64,000 nucleotides of DNA, taken from contig NZ_JAJTSZ010000008.1 in the NCBI RefSeq assembly GCF_021440195.1, forward strand, positions 124,001-188,000, in the 5' to 3' direction. The notes below the pieces were generated by a model, which worked only from the letters and a program-made list of their open reading frames with translations, searched no databases and had not been told where the DNA came from. Positions 16,935 to 25,623 of the stretch are shown piece by piece; the stretch's first letter is position 1; each line of letters starts with the position of its first letter. This DNA is from Dyadobacter sp. CY356. Its GTDB lineage: Bacteria; Bacteroidota; Bacteroidia; Cytophagales; Spirosomataceae. The translations under genes and the position numbers were made by a program.

Positions 16935-18470
16935 ATGACGGGATATCTCAATTTATTTGACTTTAAACAAAAAGTAGACTACAAAAACGAAATATTAGCC
17001 GGACTTACCGTTGCGATGACGATGATGCCGGAGTCACTTTCCTTTGCAATTCTGGCCGGATTTCCACCTTTGGCCGGATTGTATGCTGCCTTTATTATGG
17101 GGCTGGTAACGGCGGTTTTTGGCGGACGGCCTGGAATGGTTTCGGGTGGAGCAGGGGCAACGGTGATTGTATTGATCGCTTTGATGCAATCACATGGCCT
17201 TGAGTACGTTTTTGCGGCGGTAGTTCTGGCTGGTGTCTTTCAGATTCTAGTCGGGATTTTCAGACTTGGCAAATTTATTCGTCTGGTTCCGCAGCCGGTC
17301 ATGTATGGATTTGTTAACGGTCTTGCCGTTATTATTTTCACTTCACAATTCGAGCAGTTCAAAACTATCTCTGGCGGACAACAGGTTTGGCTCTCGGGAA
17401 AACCGTTCTGGATTATGACCGGTTTGGTCGCTTTAACGGTTGCGATTGTACTTATTGTGCCAAAACTGACAAAAGCAATTCCGGCATCCCTTGTTGCCAT
17501 CATCGTAGTTTTTGCCCTGGTACTTGGTTTTGGAATTGATACAAAAACAGTAAAAGATATCGCTTCCGTAAGTGGCGGATTTCCCCCGTTTCACTTTCCG
17601 TCTGTTCCTTTAAATCTGGAAATGTTACAAGTCATTTTTCCCTATGCATTAATCATGGCCGGTGTCGGCTTAACAGAAAGTTTATTGACGCTAAACCTGG
17701 TCGATGAAATTATCGGTAATCGTGGAAATGGAAACCGGGAATGTGTGGCTCAGGGAAGCGCGAATATCCTGAATGGTTTTTTCTTTGGTATGGGTGGTTG
17801 CGCAATGATAGCCCAGACATTTGTAAATATTTCGGCAGGAGCAAGAGCAAGGTTATCTGGTATCATTGCCGCCTGCACAATTCTGGTGGTCATATTATTT
17901 GGCGCACCTGTTATTGAAAAAATACCCATGGCCGCATTAACGGGGGTTATGATCATGGTGGCGATCGGGACTTTTGAATGGGGAAGCTTCAGGATCATAA
18001 ACAAGATGCCGAAACAGGATATTTTTGTTGGCATACTTGTGGCAGTTATTACAATCTGGCTGCGTAATCTTGCACTGGCTGTACTGATTGGCGTCATTAT
18101 TTCGGCACTGGTATTTGCCTGGGAAAGTGCTAAACGCATCCGGGCAAAAAAATATGTTGATCAAAATGGAGTAAAACACTACGAAATTTATGGACCGCTA
18201 TTTTTCGGATCGGTCATGGCATTTACAGAAAAGTTTGATGTTTCCAACGATCCAAAAGAGGTGATAATCGACTTTAAAGAAAGCCGTATTGCAGATATGA
18301 GCGGAATTGATGCACTTAACAAACTAACGGAGCGATATAAAAAAGCAGATAAGAAGTTACTGCTTCGTCACCTCAGTGAGGACTGCCGGTTGCTGCTTAA
18401 AAATGCAGATTCCGTAATTGAAGTAAATGTAATTGAAGATCCAACTTATAAACTTCCTGTTGAAGGCTGA
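16935..18470 (+). CDS. SulP-family inorganic anion transporter with STAS domain
   Basis: 511 residues. Residues 1 to about 400 hold the transmembrane SLC26/SulP domain, recognised from AMTMMPESLSFAILAGFPPL and GLYAAFIMGLVTAVFGGRPG. The C-terminal about 90 residues are a cytoplasmic STAS domain (VIIDFKESRIADMSGIDAL). The substrate may be sulfate, bicarbonate or another anion; sequence alone does not decide. The gene is monocistronic, so no carbonic anhydrase or sulfur-assimilation neighbour helps. The following 302-bp gap (18471-18772) is AT-rich and shows no gene or clear hairpin. Confidence 0.9.
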   Translation: MTGYLNLFDFKQKVDYKNEILAGLTVAMTMMPESLSFAILAGFPPLAGLYAAFIMGLVTAVFGGRPGMVSGGAGATVIVLIALMQSHGLEYVFAAVVLAGVFQILVGIFRLGKFIRLVPQPVMYGFVNGLAVIIFTSQFEQFKTISGGQQVWLSGKPFWIMTGLVALTVAIVLIVPKLTKAIPASLVAIIVVFALVLGFGIDTKTVKDIASVSGGFPPFHFPSVPLNLEMLQVIFPYALIMAGVGLTESLLTLNLVDEIIGNRGNGNRECVAQGSANILNGFFFGMGGCAMIAQTFVNISAGARARLSGIIAACTILVVILFGAPVIEKIPMAALTGVMIMVAIGTFEWGSFRIINKMPKQDIFVGILVAVITIWLRNLALAVLIGVIISALVFAWESAKRIRAKKYVDQNGVKHYEIYGPLFFGSVMAFTEKFDVSNDPKEVIIDFKESRIADMSGIDALNKLTERYKKADKKLLLRHLSEDCRLLLKNADSVIEVNVIEDPTYKLPVEG

Positions 18471-18772
18471 TTGTAAAAGTGCTAGGATATTCGTTGAATC
18501 GCCTTATACAAGTTATGCGTGGATTATTTTAATAAAGTAAATTTTCCTAACAGTGATAAGTTGATATTAAATCGGCAATTCAAACTGAAATAATCTTTAT
18601 TTGGAAATTATTAAAATTTTACGGCACAATCTGGTATCCGAAATTATCCTGGCATCATTTGTGTTAAAATTATTAAATATTGAGATACAAATTATCCCTG
18701 GTTAAACCAGTTTAACCAAAATAAGATAGTAGATTGAAATTCAATTATTAATTAATGTAATTTCTGATATTT

Positions 18773-19804
18773 ATGGAATACAGACAATTGGGTGCTTCCG
18801 GGATTAAAGTGCCGGTTTTAAGTTTTGGTACTGCAACCTTCGGTGGAGGAAACGAGTTTTTTAAAGCCTGGGGTGAAACAAAGGTTGAAGAAGCTAAAAC
18901 GTTGATTAACATATGCCTGGAAGAAGGCGTTAATTTGTTTGATACCGCAAATGTTTATTCGAGAGGATTATCAGAAGAAATTCTTGGTAAGGCCCTGGGA
19001 GGTTTGAGAAATCAGGTATTGATCTCAACAAAAGCCACGTTTCCCATGGGAGATGGTGGCAATGATTATGGATCCTCGCGGGCGCATTTGATTCAGGCTT
19101 GTGAAGATAGCTTACGCCGTCTGAATACTGATCATATAGATATTTATCATATGCACGGTTTTGACGGAAATACGCCGGTTGAGGAAACCTTACGTACGCT
19201 GGACGATCTGGTAAGCAGCGGAAAAGTGCGATACATTGCTTGTTCAAATTTCTCCGGGTGGCACTTGATGAAATCTTTGTCAGCTTCTGAAAAACATGGC
19301 TGGTCCCGGTATGCAGGGCATCAGGCATATTATTCGCTGCTTAACAGAGAATTTGAATGGGAACTGATGCCTTTGGGAATCGATCAAAATGTTGGTACCA
19401 TTGTGTGGAGTCCCTTATCAGCCGGACTTTTAAGTGGTAAATTCAAAAGAAATCAGCCGAATCCGGAGAGCAGCCGTTTAAGTCAGGGCGGTTCTCAGGG
19501 ACCGGAAACCAATTTTGAATTGCTCTATAATATTGTAGATATACTGGAAGAAGTGGCTGAGGAAACTGGCAAGTCGGTTGCTCAGGTTTCACTAAACTGG
19601 CTGTTGCAGCGTCCAACGGTTGTAAATATTGTTATTGGCGCTAGAAATGAAGAACAGCTTAGACAAAATTTGGGTGCAGCCGGGTGGAATCTTACCACTG
19701 AACAAGTTAAAAAACTTGACGCCGCCAGTGAGGTACCACCCATTTATCCATATTGGCATCAGAGAGGAAATCAGAAATTAAATCCTGATCCGAAATTTTA
19801 CTAA
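18773..19804 (+). CDS. Aldo/keto reductase (first of two paralogues)
   Basis: 343 residues, a (beta/alpha)8 AKR. The catalytic tetrad is visible: Asp and Tyr in LFDTANVYSRG, Lys in ISTKATFP, His in IYHMHGFD. The C-terminal NADPH-binding segment is VIGARNEEQLRQNL. It resembles the aldo/keto reductase at 24470-25477, including an FFKAWG segment after the first glycine loop, so the two are likely paralogues. The substrate is unknown. It ends at a strong shared terminator. Confidence 0.9.
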   Translation: MEYRQLGASGIKVPVLSFGTATFGGGNEFFKAWGETKVEEAKTLINICLEEGVNLFDTANVYSRGLSEEILGKALGGLRNQVLISTKATFPMGDGGNDYGSSRAHLIQACEDSLRRLNTDHIDIYHMHGFDGNTPVEETLRTLDDLVSSGKVRYIACSNFSGWHLMKSLSASEKHGWSRYAGHQAYYSLLNREFEWELMPLGIDQNVGTIVWSPLSAGLLSGKFKRNQPNPESSRLSQGGSQGPETNFELLYNIVDILEEVAEETGKSVAQVSLNWLLQRPTVVNIVIGARNEEQLRQNLGAAGWNLTTEQVKKLDAASEVPPIYPYWHQRGNQKLNPDPKFY

Positions 19805-19816
19805 TTTCGTCATTAT

Positions 19817-19849
19817 CAGTAAAGTGCTGTAATTCAAAGCACTTTACTG
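19817..19849. terminator. Bidirectional terminator
   Basis: A perfect 12-bp stem, CAGTAAAGTGCT (19817-19828) with AGCACTTTACTG (19838-19849), followed by ATTTTGT. It separates the aldo/keto reductase from the convergent glycoside hydrolase gene. Confidence 0.8.
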
Positions 19850-19859
19850 ATTTTGTATG

Positions 19860-20891
19860 TTAATCAGGCACCTTTGCCGACCACATGATATTGATAACAT
19901 CTCCTTTTACTTCCATTGGCAGCCACAAATATCTTGAACTTTCAGGATCAGTTTGATTCCATCTGTCTGCCATAAACAGAAACTTGCCGTTTTTCGGGTC
20001 AATTGGTAAAACAAAGGTTCCCTGAGATGAAAATGTTGTTTCTGAAAACGGACCAATACACGGATTTCCCATTTCCTTCCAGGCTCCCAGTAGCGTATCT
20101 GATACTGCATATGAAGAAGTCCCTGGATTCCATCTTAAAACATTTGAAGTAATCAGATAATACTTTTTTCCATATTTAAATAATACAGGAGCAGAGCGTT
20201 GCCTTCCGTCTGAGATTCGGAGATATTGACCGGTAACTGCTAAATAATCATCCGATAACCGGGAAATGAAGACTGTGCTATTGTCTGATGAGGCACTAAT
20301 CAGGTAACCGCTTCCATCATCATCCCTGAAAAGCGTAACATCGCCAGTATCCAGTCCGTTTGGTTTTATGCTGCCCAGATATTGAAAAGGTCCTTCCGGA
20401 TTATTACTTACAGCGACCCCTGCGCTGGAAAGGCTGAAATCCTTATTATCCATGTGCATCCACATGACAAACTTCCTGGTTTTTTGATTGTAAATTACTT
20501 TTGGCCTTTCAATGACCCGACCAGTATCCAGGTCACTAAGATCATCCGAACTGGTAGTCGTAAGTGCTGTCTTTTCAAATTTCCAGCTTTTCAAGTCTTT
20601 TGAAGAATAACAGGAGATTCCAGACGCCTTAACGCGGTAAGAATCCTGTTTTTGACCAGCAAGCAAGATTTTTTGTTTTTTTATTTCACCATACCAATAG
20701 TATGTTCCCTGATGATAAAGAATTCCTCCGCCATGGGCATTTATAAAATGGCCATCAGTATCTTTCCATACACCAGCTTGTAACATTTGACTCTCCGGAA
20801 ATTGTTTTTGAGATAATTTTTGAGAAAGAACGGTTGTATTAATTTGTAAAAGCAGAAAAAATAATAGTAGTGCGTGAATTGAAATTTTCAT
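19860..20891 (-). CDS. Secreted glycoside hydrolase family 43-like protein
   Basis: 343 residues with a signal peptide (ISIHALLLFFLLLQINTTVLS). The mature protein has the repeated short beta-strand pattern of a five-bladed beta-propeller. Segments typical of GH43 enzymes are AHGGGILYHQGTYYWYGE, SGISCYSSKDLKSW, ERPKVIYN and GSGYLISAS. Closest by eye are the galactan-active subfamilies, in which the first blade also carries an HGGG-YYWYGE motif. Likely an extracytoplasmic exo-acting enzyme on galactose- or arabinose-containing glycans. There is no SusC/SusD pair nearby, so it is not part of a visible PUL. Confidence 0.75.
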   Translation of the reverse strand: MKISIHALLLFFLLLQINTTVLSQKLSQKQFPESQMLQAGVWKDTDGHFINAHGGGILYHQGTYYWYGEIKKQKILLAGQKQDSYRVKASGISCYSSKDLKSWKFEKTALTTTSSDDLSDLDTGRVIERPKVIYNQKTRKFVMWMHMDNKDFSLSSAGVAVSNNPEGPFQYLGSIKPNGLDTGDVTLFRDDDGSGYLISASSDNSTVFISRLSDDYLAVTGQYLRISDGRQRSAPVLFKYGKKYYLITSNVLRWNPGTSSYAVSDTLLGAWKEMGNPCIGPFSETTFSSQGTFVLPIDPKNGKFLFMADRWNQTDPESSRYLWLPMEVKGDVINIMWSAKVPD

Positions 20892-21043
20892 AAACTTACA
20901 TACGGTCTGAGTAATGGGAGGGAATATTTTAATTACTTAGACGCAAAAACTGCTGAAAGTAACCATCCAGAATTGATTCATAACGAATTGAAAAAAAAAA
21001 AGGATTAAGAGTTAATAAAAATAAAATTGCCAAAAAGTTTTTT

Positions 21044-21069
21044 TACTTACATATAAGTAAGTATATTTG
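21044..21069 (+). promoter_or_regulatory. TetR operator overlapping the tetR -7 box
   Basis: TACTTAC-N6-GTAAGTA at 21044-21063 is a perfect 7-bp inverted repeat. It overlaps a -7 box TATATTTG at 21062-21069. The same operator occurs at 21672-21691. Placement over the promoter indicates autorepression by the TetR protein encoded downstream. Confidence 0.75.
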
Positions 21070-21089
21070 TCATGTCGAATTTGAATATT

Positions 21090-21656
21090 ATGAAAGCGAG
21101 AACGGATACAAAGGAAAAGATAGTTGGATTGGCAACAGATATCATTCTTGCAGGCGGATATCCGTCATTGAGCTATCAACAGATTTCGTCAAAGCTGGGT
21201 ATTAAAAATGCAGCGATTCATTATCACTATCCCAATAAAGAAGATTTGGGTATTGAGGTAATAAGACAGGAAGTTGAGCGATTTGAAAACTTTATGGCCG
21301 CTATTTCCGGGCTGGAACATTGGGAGAAGTTGGAAGCGTTTATGTTTAATTACCGGAAATATCTCGAAAATCAAAACAGGATTTGTATGATTGGTGCCAG
21401 CGCATCTGACTACAATGAAATTCCTGCACTGATGCAAACCGCCGCTACTGACTATTTCAAAATTATAAAAAACTGGTTCACGGATTTATTGGAATCGGGC
21501 AGGAGAGAAAATGCCTTTTCTTTTAGAGGTGAGGCAAGTCATAAGGCGTCTTTAATAACTTCGGCGATGGCTGGTGGCTTGCAGCATGCGCGACTTATCG
21601 GAAACGACCATTACGATGCAATTATCAGCCAGATCAAATTAGAACTACAAGTATAA
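21090..21656 (+). CDS. TetR/AcrR-family repressor
   Basis: 188 residues from the ATG at 21090. An ATG at 21072 is in frame, but the -7 box ends at 21069, so the transcript probably starts near 21075 and the second ATG fits better. The N-terminal HTH is clear: SLSYQQISSKLGIKNAAIHYHYPNKE (shown in part as ISSKLGIKNAAIHYHYPNK). The C-terminal ligand domain resembles TetR_C-type regulators. Two identical operators flank the gene, and the SDR gene follows the second one, so it likely represses itself and the dehydrogenase until a small ligand binds. Confidence 0.88.
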   Translation: MKARTDTKEKIVGLATDIILAGGYPSLSYQQISSKLGIKNAAIHYHYPNKEDLGIEVIRQEVERFENFMAAISGLEHWEKLEAFMFNYRKYLENQNRICMIGASASDYNEIPALMQTAATDYFKIIKNWFTDLLESGRRENAFSFRGEASHKASLITSAMAGGLQHARLIGNDHYDAIISQIKLELQV

Positions 21657-21671
21657 AAAATTTGCCCATTG

Positions 21672-21691
21672 TACTTACTTATTAGTAAGTA
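21672..21691 (+). promoter_or_regulatory. Second TetR operator, upstream of the SDR gene
   Basis: TACTTAC-N6-GTAAGTA, with both half-sites identical to the operator at 21044-21063 and the same 6-bp spacer. It lies 15 bp after the tetR stop and 46 bp before the SDR start, where it would block a separate SDR promoter. Confidence 0.75.
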
Positions 21692-21736
21692 ATTAAAAAC
21701 TAGTAAACATTCAATTAATCATAAACAAAGAAGGTC

Positions 21737-22489
21737 ATGTCAGAACAAAAAATTGCATTTATCACCGGCGCGAATCGCGGAATCGGATTTGAAACAGCAA
21801 AAAAACTAGGTAAGCTGGGTATATTTCCAGTCATAGGATCAAGAAATGAAGATTCCGGAAAAGCGGCCGTTGCAAAGTTAAAGGAGGAAGGAATTGAATC
21901 CGATTATATAAAATTTGATGTGTCGGATAAAAATGATTACGCCAGCGCATACGACTATTTTGACAAAAAATTCGGGAAACTGGATATCCTGGTCAACAAT
22001 GCGGGTTTGAGTTTAGAAGGCGACCCGGTATCGTCTTTCGGAAATGAATTCCCTGTTAGCAAAGTTTCTGAGGAAGTATTACGCGATACAATGGAAGCGA
22101 ATTTCTTCGCCGTGGTTTTCAGTACGCAGGTGCTTTTACCATTGATCAAAAAATCAGATGCGGGACGAATTGTCAACGTTTCGAGTACACTTGGATCGCT
22201 GAATTTGCTTACTGATCCATCTTCATCAGTTTATGGAATTAAAATGTTCGCTTACAGCACTTCAAAAACCGCATTAAATTCATTTACGGTTCATCTTTCC
22301 AATGAATTAACTGATACTAACATAAAAGTGAATTCAGTTCATCCTGGATGGATTCATACCGAGCTTGGCGGATCGGCAGCACCGATGTCTCCGGAAGATG
22401 GAGCAGAGACAAGTGTACGTTTGGCAACCCTTCCGGCTGATGGCCCGACAGGCGGATACTTTCATATGGACGAAACAATCGCCTGGTAA
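21737..22489 (+). CDS. Short-chain dehydrogenase/reductase (carbonyl reductase-like)
   Basis: 250 residues. The nucleotide-binding motif TGANRGIGFE, the NNAG motif (LVNNAGLSLEG) and a serine followed by Y-x-x-x-K (VYGIKMFAYSTSKTALN) identify a classical SDR. The organisation resembles plant-type carbonyl reductases, which also reduce quinones and reactive carbonyls. It is controlled by the adjacent TetR regulator through the operator at 21672-21691, which suggests induction by a reactive or toxic carbonyl. A terminator follows at 22512-22540. Confidence 0.9.
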   Translation: MSEQKIAFITGANRGIGFETAKKLGKLGIFPVIGSRNEDSGKAAVAKLKEEGIESDYIKFDVSDKNDYASAYDYFDKKFGKLDILVNNAGLSLEGDPVSSFGNEFPVSKVSEEVLRDTMEANFFAVVFSTQVLLPLIKKSDAGRIVNVSSTLGSLNLLTDPSSSVYGIKMFAYSTSKTALNSFTVHLSNELTDTNIKVNSVHPGWIHTELGGSAAPMSPEDGAETSVRLATLPADGPTGGYFHMDETIAW

Positions 22490-22511
22490 CAGACGCCCCG
22501 TTGTGATTAAA

Positions 22512-22540
22512 TACCTGAATTGCAAAGCGCGATTCAGGTA
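22512..22540 (+). terminator. Terminator of the SDR gene
   Basis: A 9-bp stem, TACCTGAAT (22512-22520) with ATTCAGGTA (22532-22540), followed by five Ts. Confidence 0.8.
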
Positions 22541-22687
22541 TTTTTCGTTTCCAGTTATTTCAATATTTATGGTTGTATTGAAAATAATAACCAGCTTAAA
22601 ATATTAGACAGGTCAAATCAGTTATATAACCATATTTTTAAATTAGAAAAACCTTCTTTTTTGGTCTTAACAAATTCAAAAACCTTT

Positions 22688-23422
22688 ATGAATTTCAGAT
22701 TTATCTGGTTTATTCTGATCATTTTTTTTGTGCATAACAGCCGGACATCTTCGGCTCAGGTAGTGAGGAGCAAGGGGAAAATGAATCAGCAGTTTGTAAT
22801 GAATGATGAAACGGTGATTGTGAATCAGGCAACCGGCCAACGGATCAGCTACCAGGCTTATGACGAATTGTTAAAGAAAAGTCCGGGCAGATATCGTACA
22901 CAACCGGTTTTTGATAAATACGGAAAAGCCTCTTCGTTTGCATTGATACCTAAAACCAAGTCGGAAGTTGAAACGGGTATCACGCTGACCTTGGATGAAG
23001 ACGGGATGCCGGAAATTGGAAAACCTATTCCGCCTTTTGTGATGACCGGACTGGATGGAAAAACTTACGATTCAGACAAACTCAGAGGGAAATACGTTCT
23101 CCTGGGATTTTGGGTTAAATATGAAAAGCCTCTCTATACTCTCGAAAGCACGAAAATTATTTCTGATTTTATCGAAGAGAATCATGAAAAAGGTATTGAA
23201 ATCGTTTCACTTGGAACAACCATCAATACCGATGAAGAATGCCGAAAGGCTATCCCCAAACGGAATTGTGGTTTCATTCCTGTACCTAATTCCTACGGAT
23301 TCAATCATCGTTACAAAGTAACCGAAACACCATTTTTTATCCTGATTGATAAAAAAGGAATTGTCAGAGCTATGGCGCCTCATACGGAGTTTGATAAAAT
23401 CAAAGAATTGTCGCTTCGATAA
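22688..23422 (+). CDS. Secreted TlpA-like thioredoxin-fold protein without CxxC
   Basis: 244 residues from the ATG at 22688; the frame is open back to 22520, but that stretch includes the terminator. A signal peptide (FIWFILIIFFVHNSRTSSA) is followed by about 90 residues of unknown domain. A TlpA/AhpC-like domain begins at IPPFVMTGLDGKTY. Where a redox-active member would have W-C-x-x-C, this protein has FWVKYEKP, so both catalytic cysteines are missing. The cis-Pro segment TETPFFILID is kept. It is probably not a disulfide oxidoreductase; a binding or structural role is possible. Confidence 0.75.
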   Translation: MNFRFIWFILIIFFVHNSRTSSAQVVRSKGKMNQQFVMNDETVIVNQATGQRISYQAYDELLKKSPGRYRTQPVFDKYGKASSFALIPKTKSEVETGITLTLDEDGMPEIGKPIPPFVMTGLDGKTYDSDKLRGKYVLLGFWVKYEKPLYTLESTKIISDFIEENHEKGIEIVSLGTTINTDEECRKAIPKRNCGFIPVPNSYGFNHRYKVTETPFFILIDKKGIVRAMAPHTEFDKIKELSLR

Positions 23423-23500
23423 GACTGGAATTCAAACGCTCATACCTGAATATTTGTAGGAGAAAGTCGAAGTGCCCTTTGATTTTATTAACTTTGCAGC

Positions 23501-24379
23501 ATGACAAATATGAAAATTGCTGAGTTACTTCCGCCTCCCGTAAATTATCAATTAGATGTTATTCCATTCAAGGCCCAGATTTTTGAGGGTAGTGGAACAA
23601 CGCCTGTTGTGCCATACAACAGGAGGGATTATTACAAAATCTGGAGTATTAACGGGCCAGCCAAAATTCATTTTGCAGATAAATCAGTTGAGATAAATAA
23701 ACCTGCATTGATTTTTTCTAATCCCCTCGTCCCATACTCGCTTGAAGTTTTTTCAGATGATCGCTCGGGACGTATGTGCGTTTTTACGGAAGATTTCCTG
23801 AAAACAAAAGAACGATTGGATAGTATTCAGGAATCACCTTTATTTAAGGTCGGTAGTAATCAAATATTTTTTCCAGACCCCTCGCAGCTTTCCTTTATTT
23901 ACACACTTTACGAGAAAATGGTTGCTGAAATGGATTCTGCCTATCTATATAAGTATGATGTGATAAGGAATTACGTCAATCTATTGATTCATGAAGGAAT
24001 GAAAATGCAGCCGGCTTTGTCGGATGTGCATCATAATAATGCAGCCTCCCGAATCACAAGCCTGTTTCTTGAATTATTGGAGAGACAATTTCCGATAGAC
24101 TCGCCTCATTTTGTCCTAAAACTGAGAAAAGCCAATGACTTTGCGGAAAATTTGTCCGTTCATGTAAATCATTTGAACAACGCAGTCAGGGAAGTTACCG
24201 GGAAAACTACCACTGCCCATATTACAGACAGAATTGTAAACGTAGCAAAAGCGCTTTTAAGACATACCAACTGGAGTATTGCTGACATTGGCTCTTGTCT
24301 GGGTTTTGAATATCCGAGCTACTTCAATAATTTCTTTAAGAAAAACGTAGGTGTTACGCCCTTGTCGCTCCGGAAATAA
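23501..24379 (+). CDS. AraC-family transcriptional regulator
   Basis: 292 residues. The N-terminal domain is cupin-like (YKIWSINGPAKIHFADKSV). The C-terminal about 100 residues are a double HTH of the AraC type, with the second helix signature LLRHTNWSIADIGSCLGF and YFNNFFKKNVGVTPLSLR. A -7-like box TAACTTTG is seen at 23489-23496, so translation may start at the ATG at 23510 instead. An aldo/keto reductase gene follows 90 bp later and is the likely target. Inducer unknown. Confidence 0.88.
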   Translation: MTNMKIAELLPPPVNYQLDVIPFKAQIFEGSGTTPVVPYNRRDYYKIWSINGPAKIHFADKSVEINKPALIFSNPLVPYSLEVFSDDRSGRMCVFTEDFLKTKERLDSIQESPLFKVGSNQIFFPDPSQLSFIYTLYEKMVAEMDSAYLYKYDVIRNYVNLLIHEGMKMQPALSDVHHNNAASRITSLFLELLERQFPIDSPHFVLKLRKANDFAENLSVHVNHLNNAVREVTGKTTTAHITDRIVNVAKALLRHTNWSIADIGSCLGFEYPSYFNNFFKKNVGVTPLSLRK

Positions 24380-24469
24380 TACTTTGATTTTTATAGTTTT
24401 TACTTTGAAAACAAGAACTTTGTCCGTCCTGTGAACAATACCTTTGCGCTATCAATAAATAGAAGCAAA

Positions 24470-25477
24470 ATGAAATATAAAGTATTAGGAAACACGGGAT
24501 TGAAAGTTTCTGAATTATGTCTCGGGACAATGACATTTGGCGGTAAAGGATTTTTTAAAGCCATGGGAAGTCTGGGTCAGGATGCTGTTGATCAATTAGT
24601 TAAAAAGTCAGTTGATGCCGGAATCAACTTTATTGATACGGCGAATGTATATTCTGAGGGAATGTCGGAGGAACTGACAGGTCAGGCTATCCGTAATCTT
24701 GGATTAAACCGCGATGACCTGATCATTAGTACCAAAGTGCGTGGAGCTATGGGGCAGGGGCCAAATAACCAGGGTCTTACCCGAAAACATATCTTGCAGC
24801 AGGTCGAAGCCAGTTTGAAAAGATTACAAACGGACTATATTGATTTATATCAGATCCATAGTTTTGATCCAATAACACCTCTTGAAGAAACAGTGAACGT
24901 TCTGGATGATCTGGTCCGAAGCGGAAAGGTTCGGTATATTGGCGCAAGCAACCTTTCTGCCTGGCAACTGATGAAGGCCGTTGGATATTCCAGTTATAAT
25001 GATAAGGCAAGGTTTATTTCCATGCAATCCTATTATTCGTTGGCAGGAAGGGATATTGAACGTGAACTGATTCCGCTTTTAAATGATCAAAAAATAGGAT
25101 TGATGGTTTGGAGTCCTTTGGCTGCTGGTTTGTTAAGTGGAAAATACAACCGGAATGGAGAATCTGAAACGGGTGGAAGGCTAACTAATTTTGCTTCTTT
25201 CCCGGTTGATAGAGATCGTGCATTTAGTATTATTGAGGCATTGCAGCCCATGGCAGAATCCAAAGGGGCGTCTGTGGCGCAGTTATCGTTATCCTGGCTT
25301 TTGCATCAGTCGGCCGTGACCAGCGTTATTATCGGTGCGAATAAAATTGAACAATTAGAAGATAATCTGAAATCAGTTGAAATCTCTTTCTCATCCGAAG
25401 AATTACAAATTCTGGATGAAGTCAGTAAACTTCCGGTTGAATATCCAGGCTGGATGCTTGGTAGAAGTAACAGATAG
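24470..25477 (+). CDS. Aldo/keto reductase (second paralogue)
   Basis: 335 residues from the ATG at 24470; an in-frame start at 24431 would add 13 residues that do not resemble the family. The AKR tetrad is present: Asp/Tyr in FIDTANVYSEG, Lys in ISTKVRG, His in YQIHSFD. It shares the FFKAMG insertion and overall layout with the reductase at 18773-19804. It probably belongs to the regulon of the AraC gene directly upstream. Cofactor NADPH and a carbonyl or sugar substrate are expected from the family. Confidence 0.9.
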   Translation: MKYKVLGNTGLKVSELCLGTMTFGGKGFFKAMGSLGQDAVDQLVKKSVDAGINFIDTANVYSEGMSEELTGQAIRNLGLNRDDLIISTKVRGAMGQGPNNQGLTRKHILQQVEASLKRLQTDYIDLYQIHSFDPITPLEETVNVLDDLVRSGKVRYIGASNLSAWQLMKAVGYSSYNDKARFISMQSYYSLAGRDIERELIPLLNDQKIGLMVWSPLAAGLLSGKYNRNGESETGGRLTNFASFPVDRDRAFSIIEALQPMAESKGASVAQLSLSWLLHQSAVTSVIIGANKIEQLEDNLKSVEISFSSEELQILDEVSKLPVEYPGWMLGRSNR

Positions 25478-25504
25478 AACAAATTTTTTTTGATAAAGAA
25501 ATTG

Positions 25505-25528
25505 AACGCAGTGTAAAAGCATTGCGTT
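25505..25528 (+). terminator. Terminator of the second aldo/keto reductase
   Basis: A 9-bp stem with one G-T pair, AACGCAGTG (25505-25513) with CATTGCGTT (25520-25528), followed by a run of Ts to 25534. Confidence 0.75.
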
Positions 25529-25593
25529 TTTTTTGTGCGTGATAATATTGTATTAAAGTGATGTAAAAGCGGAATCATATCGTTCAAATGAAC

Positions 25594-25601
25594 TAAATTT
25601 G
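25594..25601 (+). promoter_or_regulatory. -7 element before the DUF3095 gene
   Basis: TAAATTTG matches TAnnTTTG and lies 22 bp before the ATG at 25624. No convincing -33 box was found. Confidence 0.45.
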
Positions 25602-25623
25602 AAAAATATGAGCCCTGAAAATA

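Noticed and set aside
22520..22687. Upstream extension of the redoxin-like gene
   Set aside because: The extension starts inside the terminator of the SDR gene and has no signal peptide; the ATG at 22688 does.
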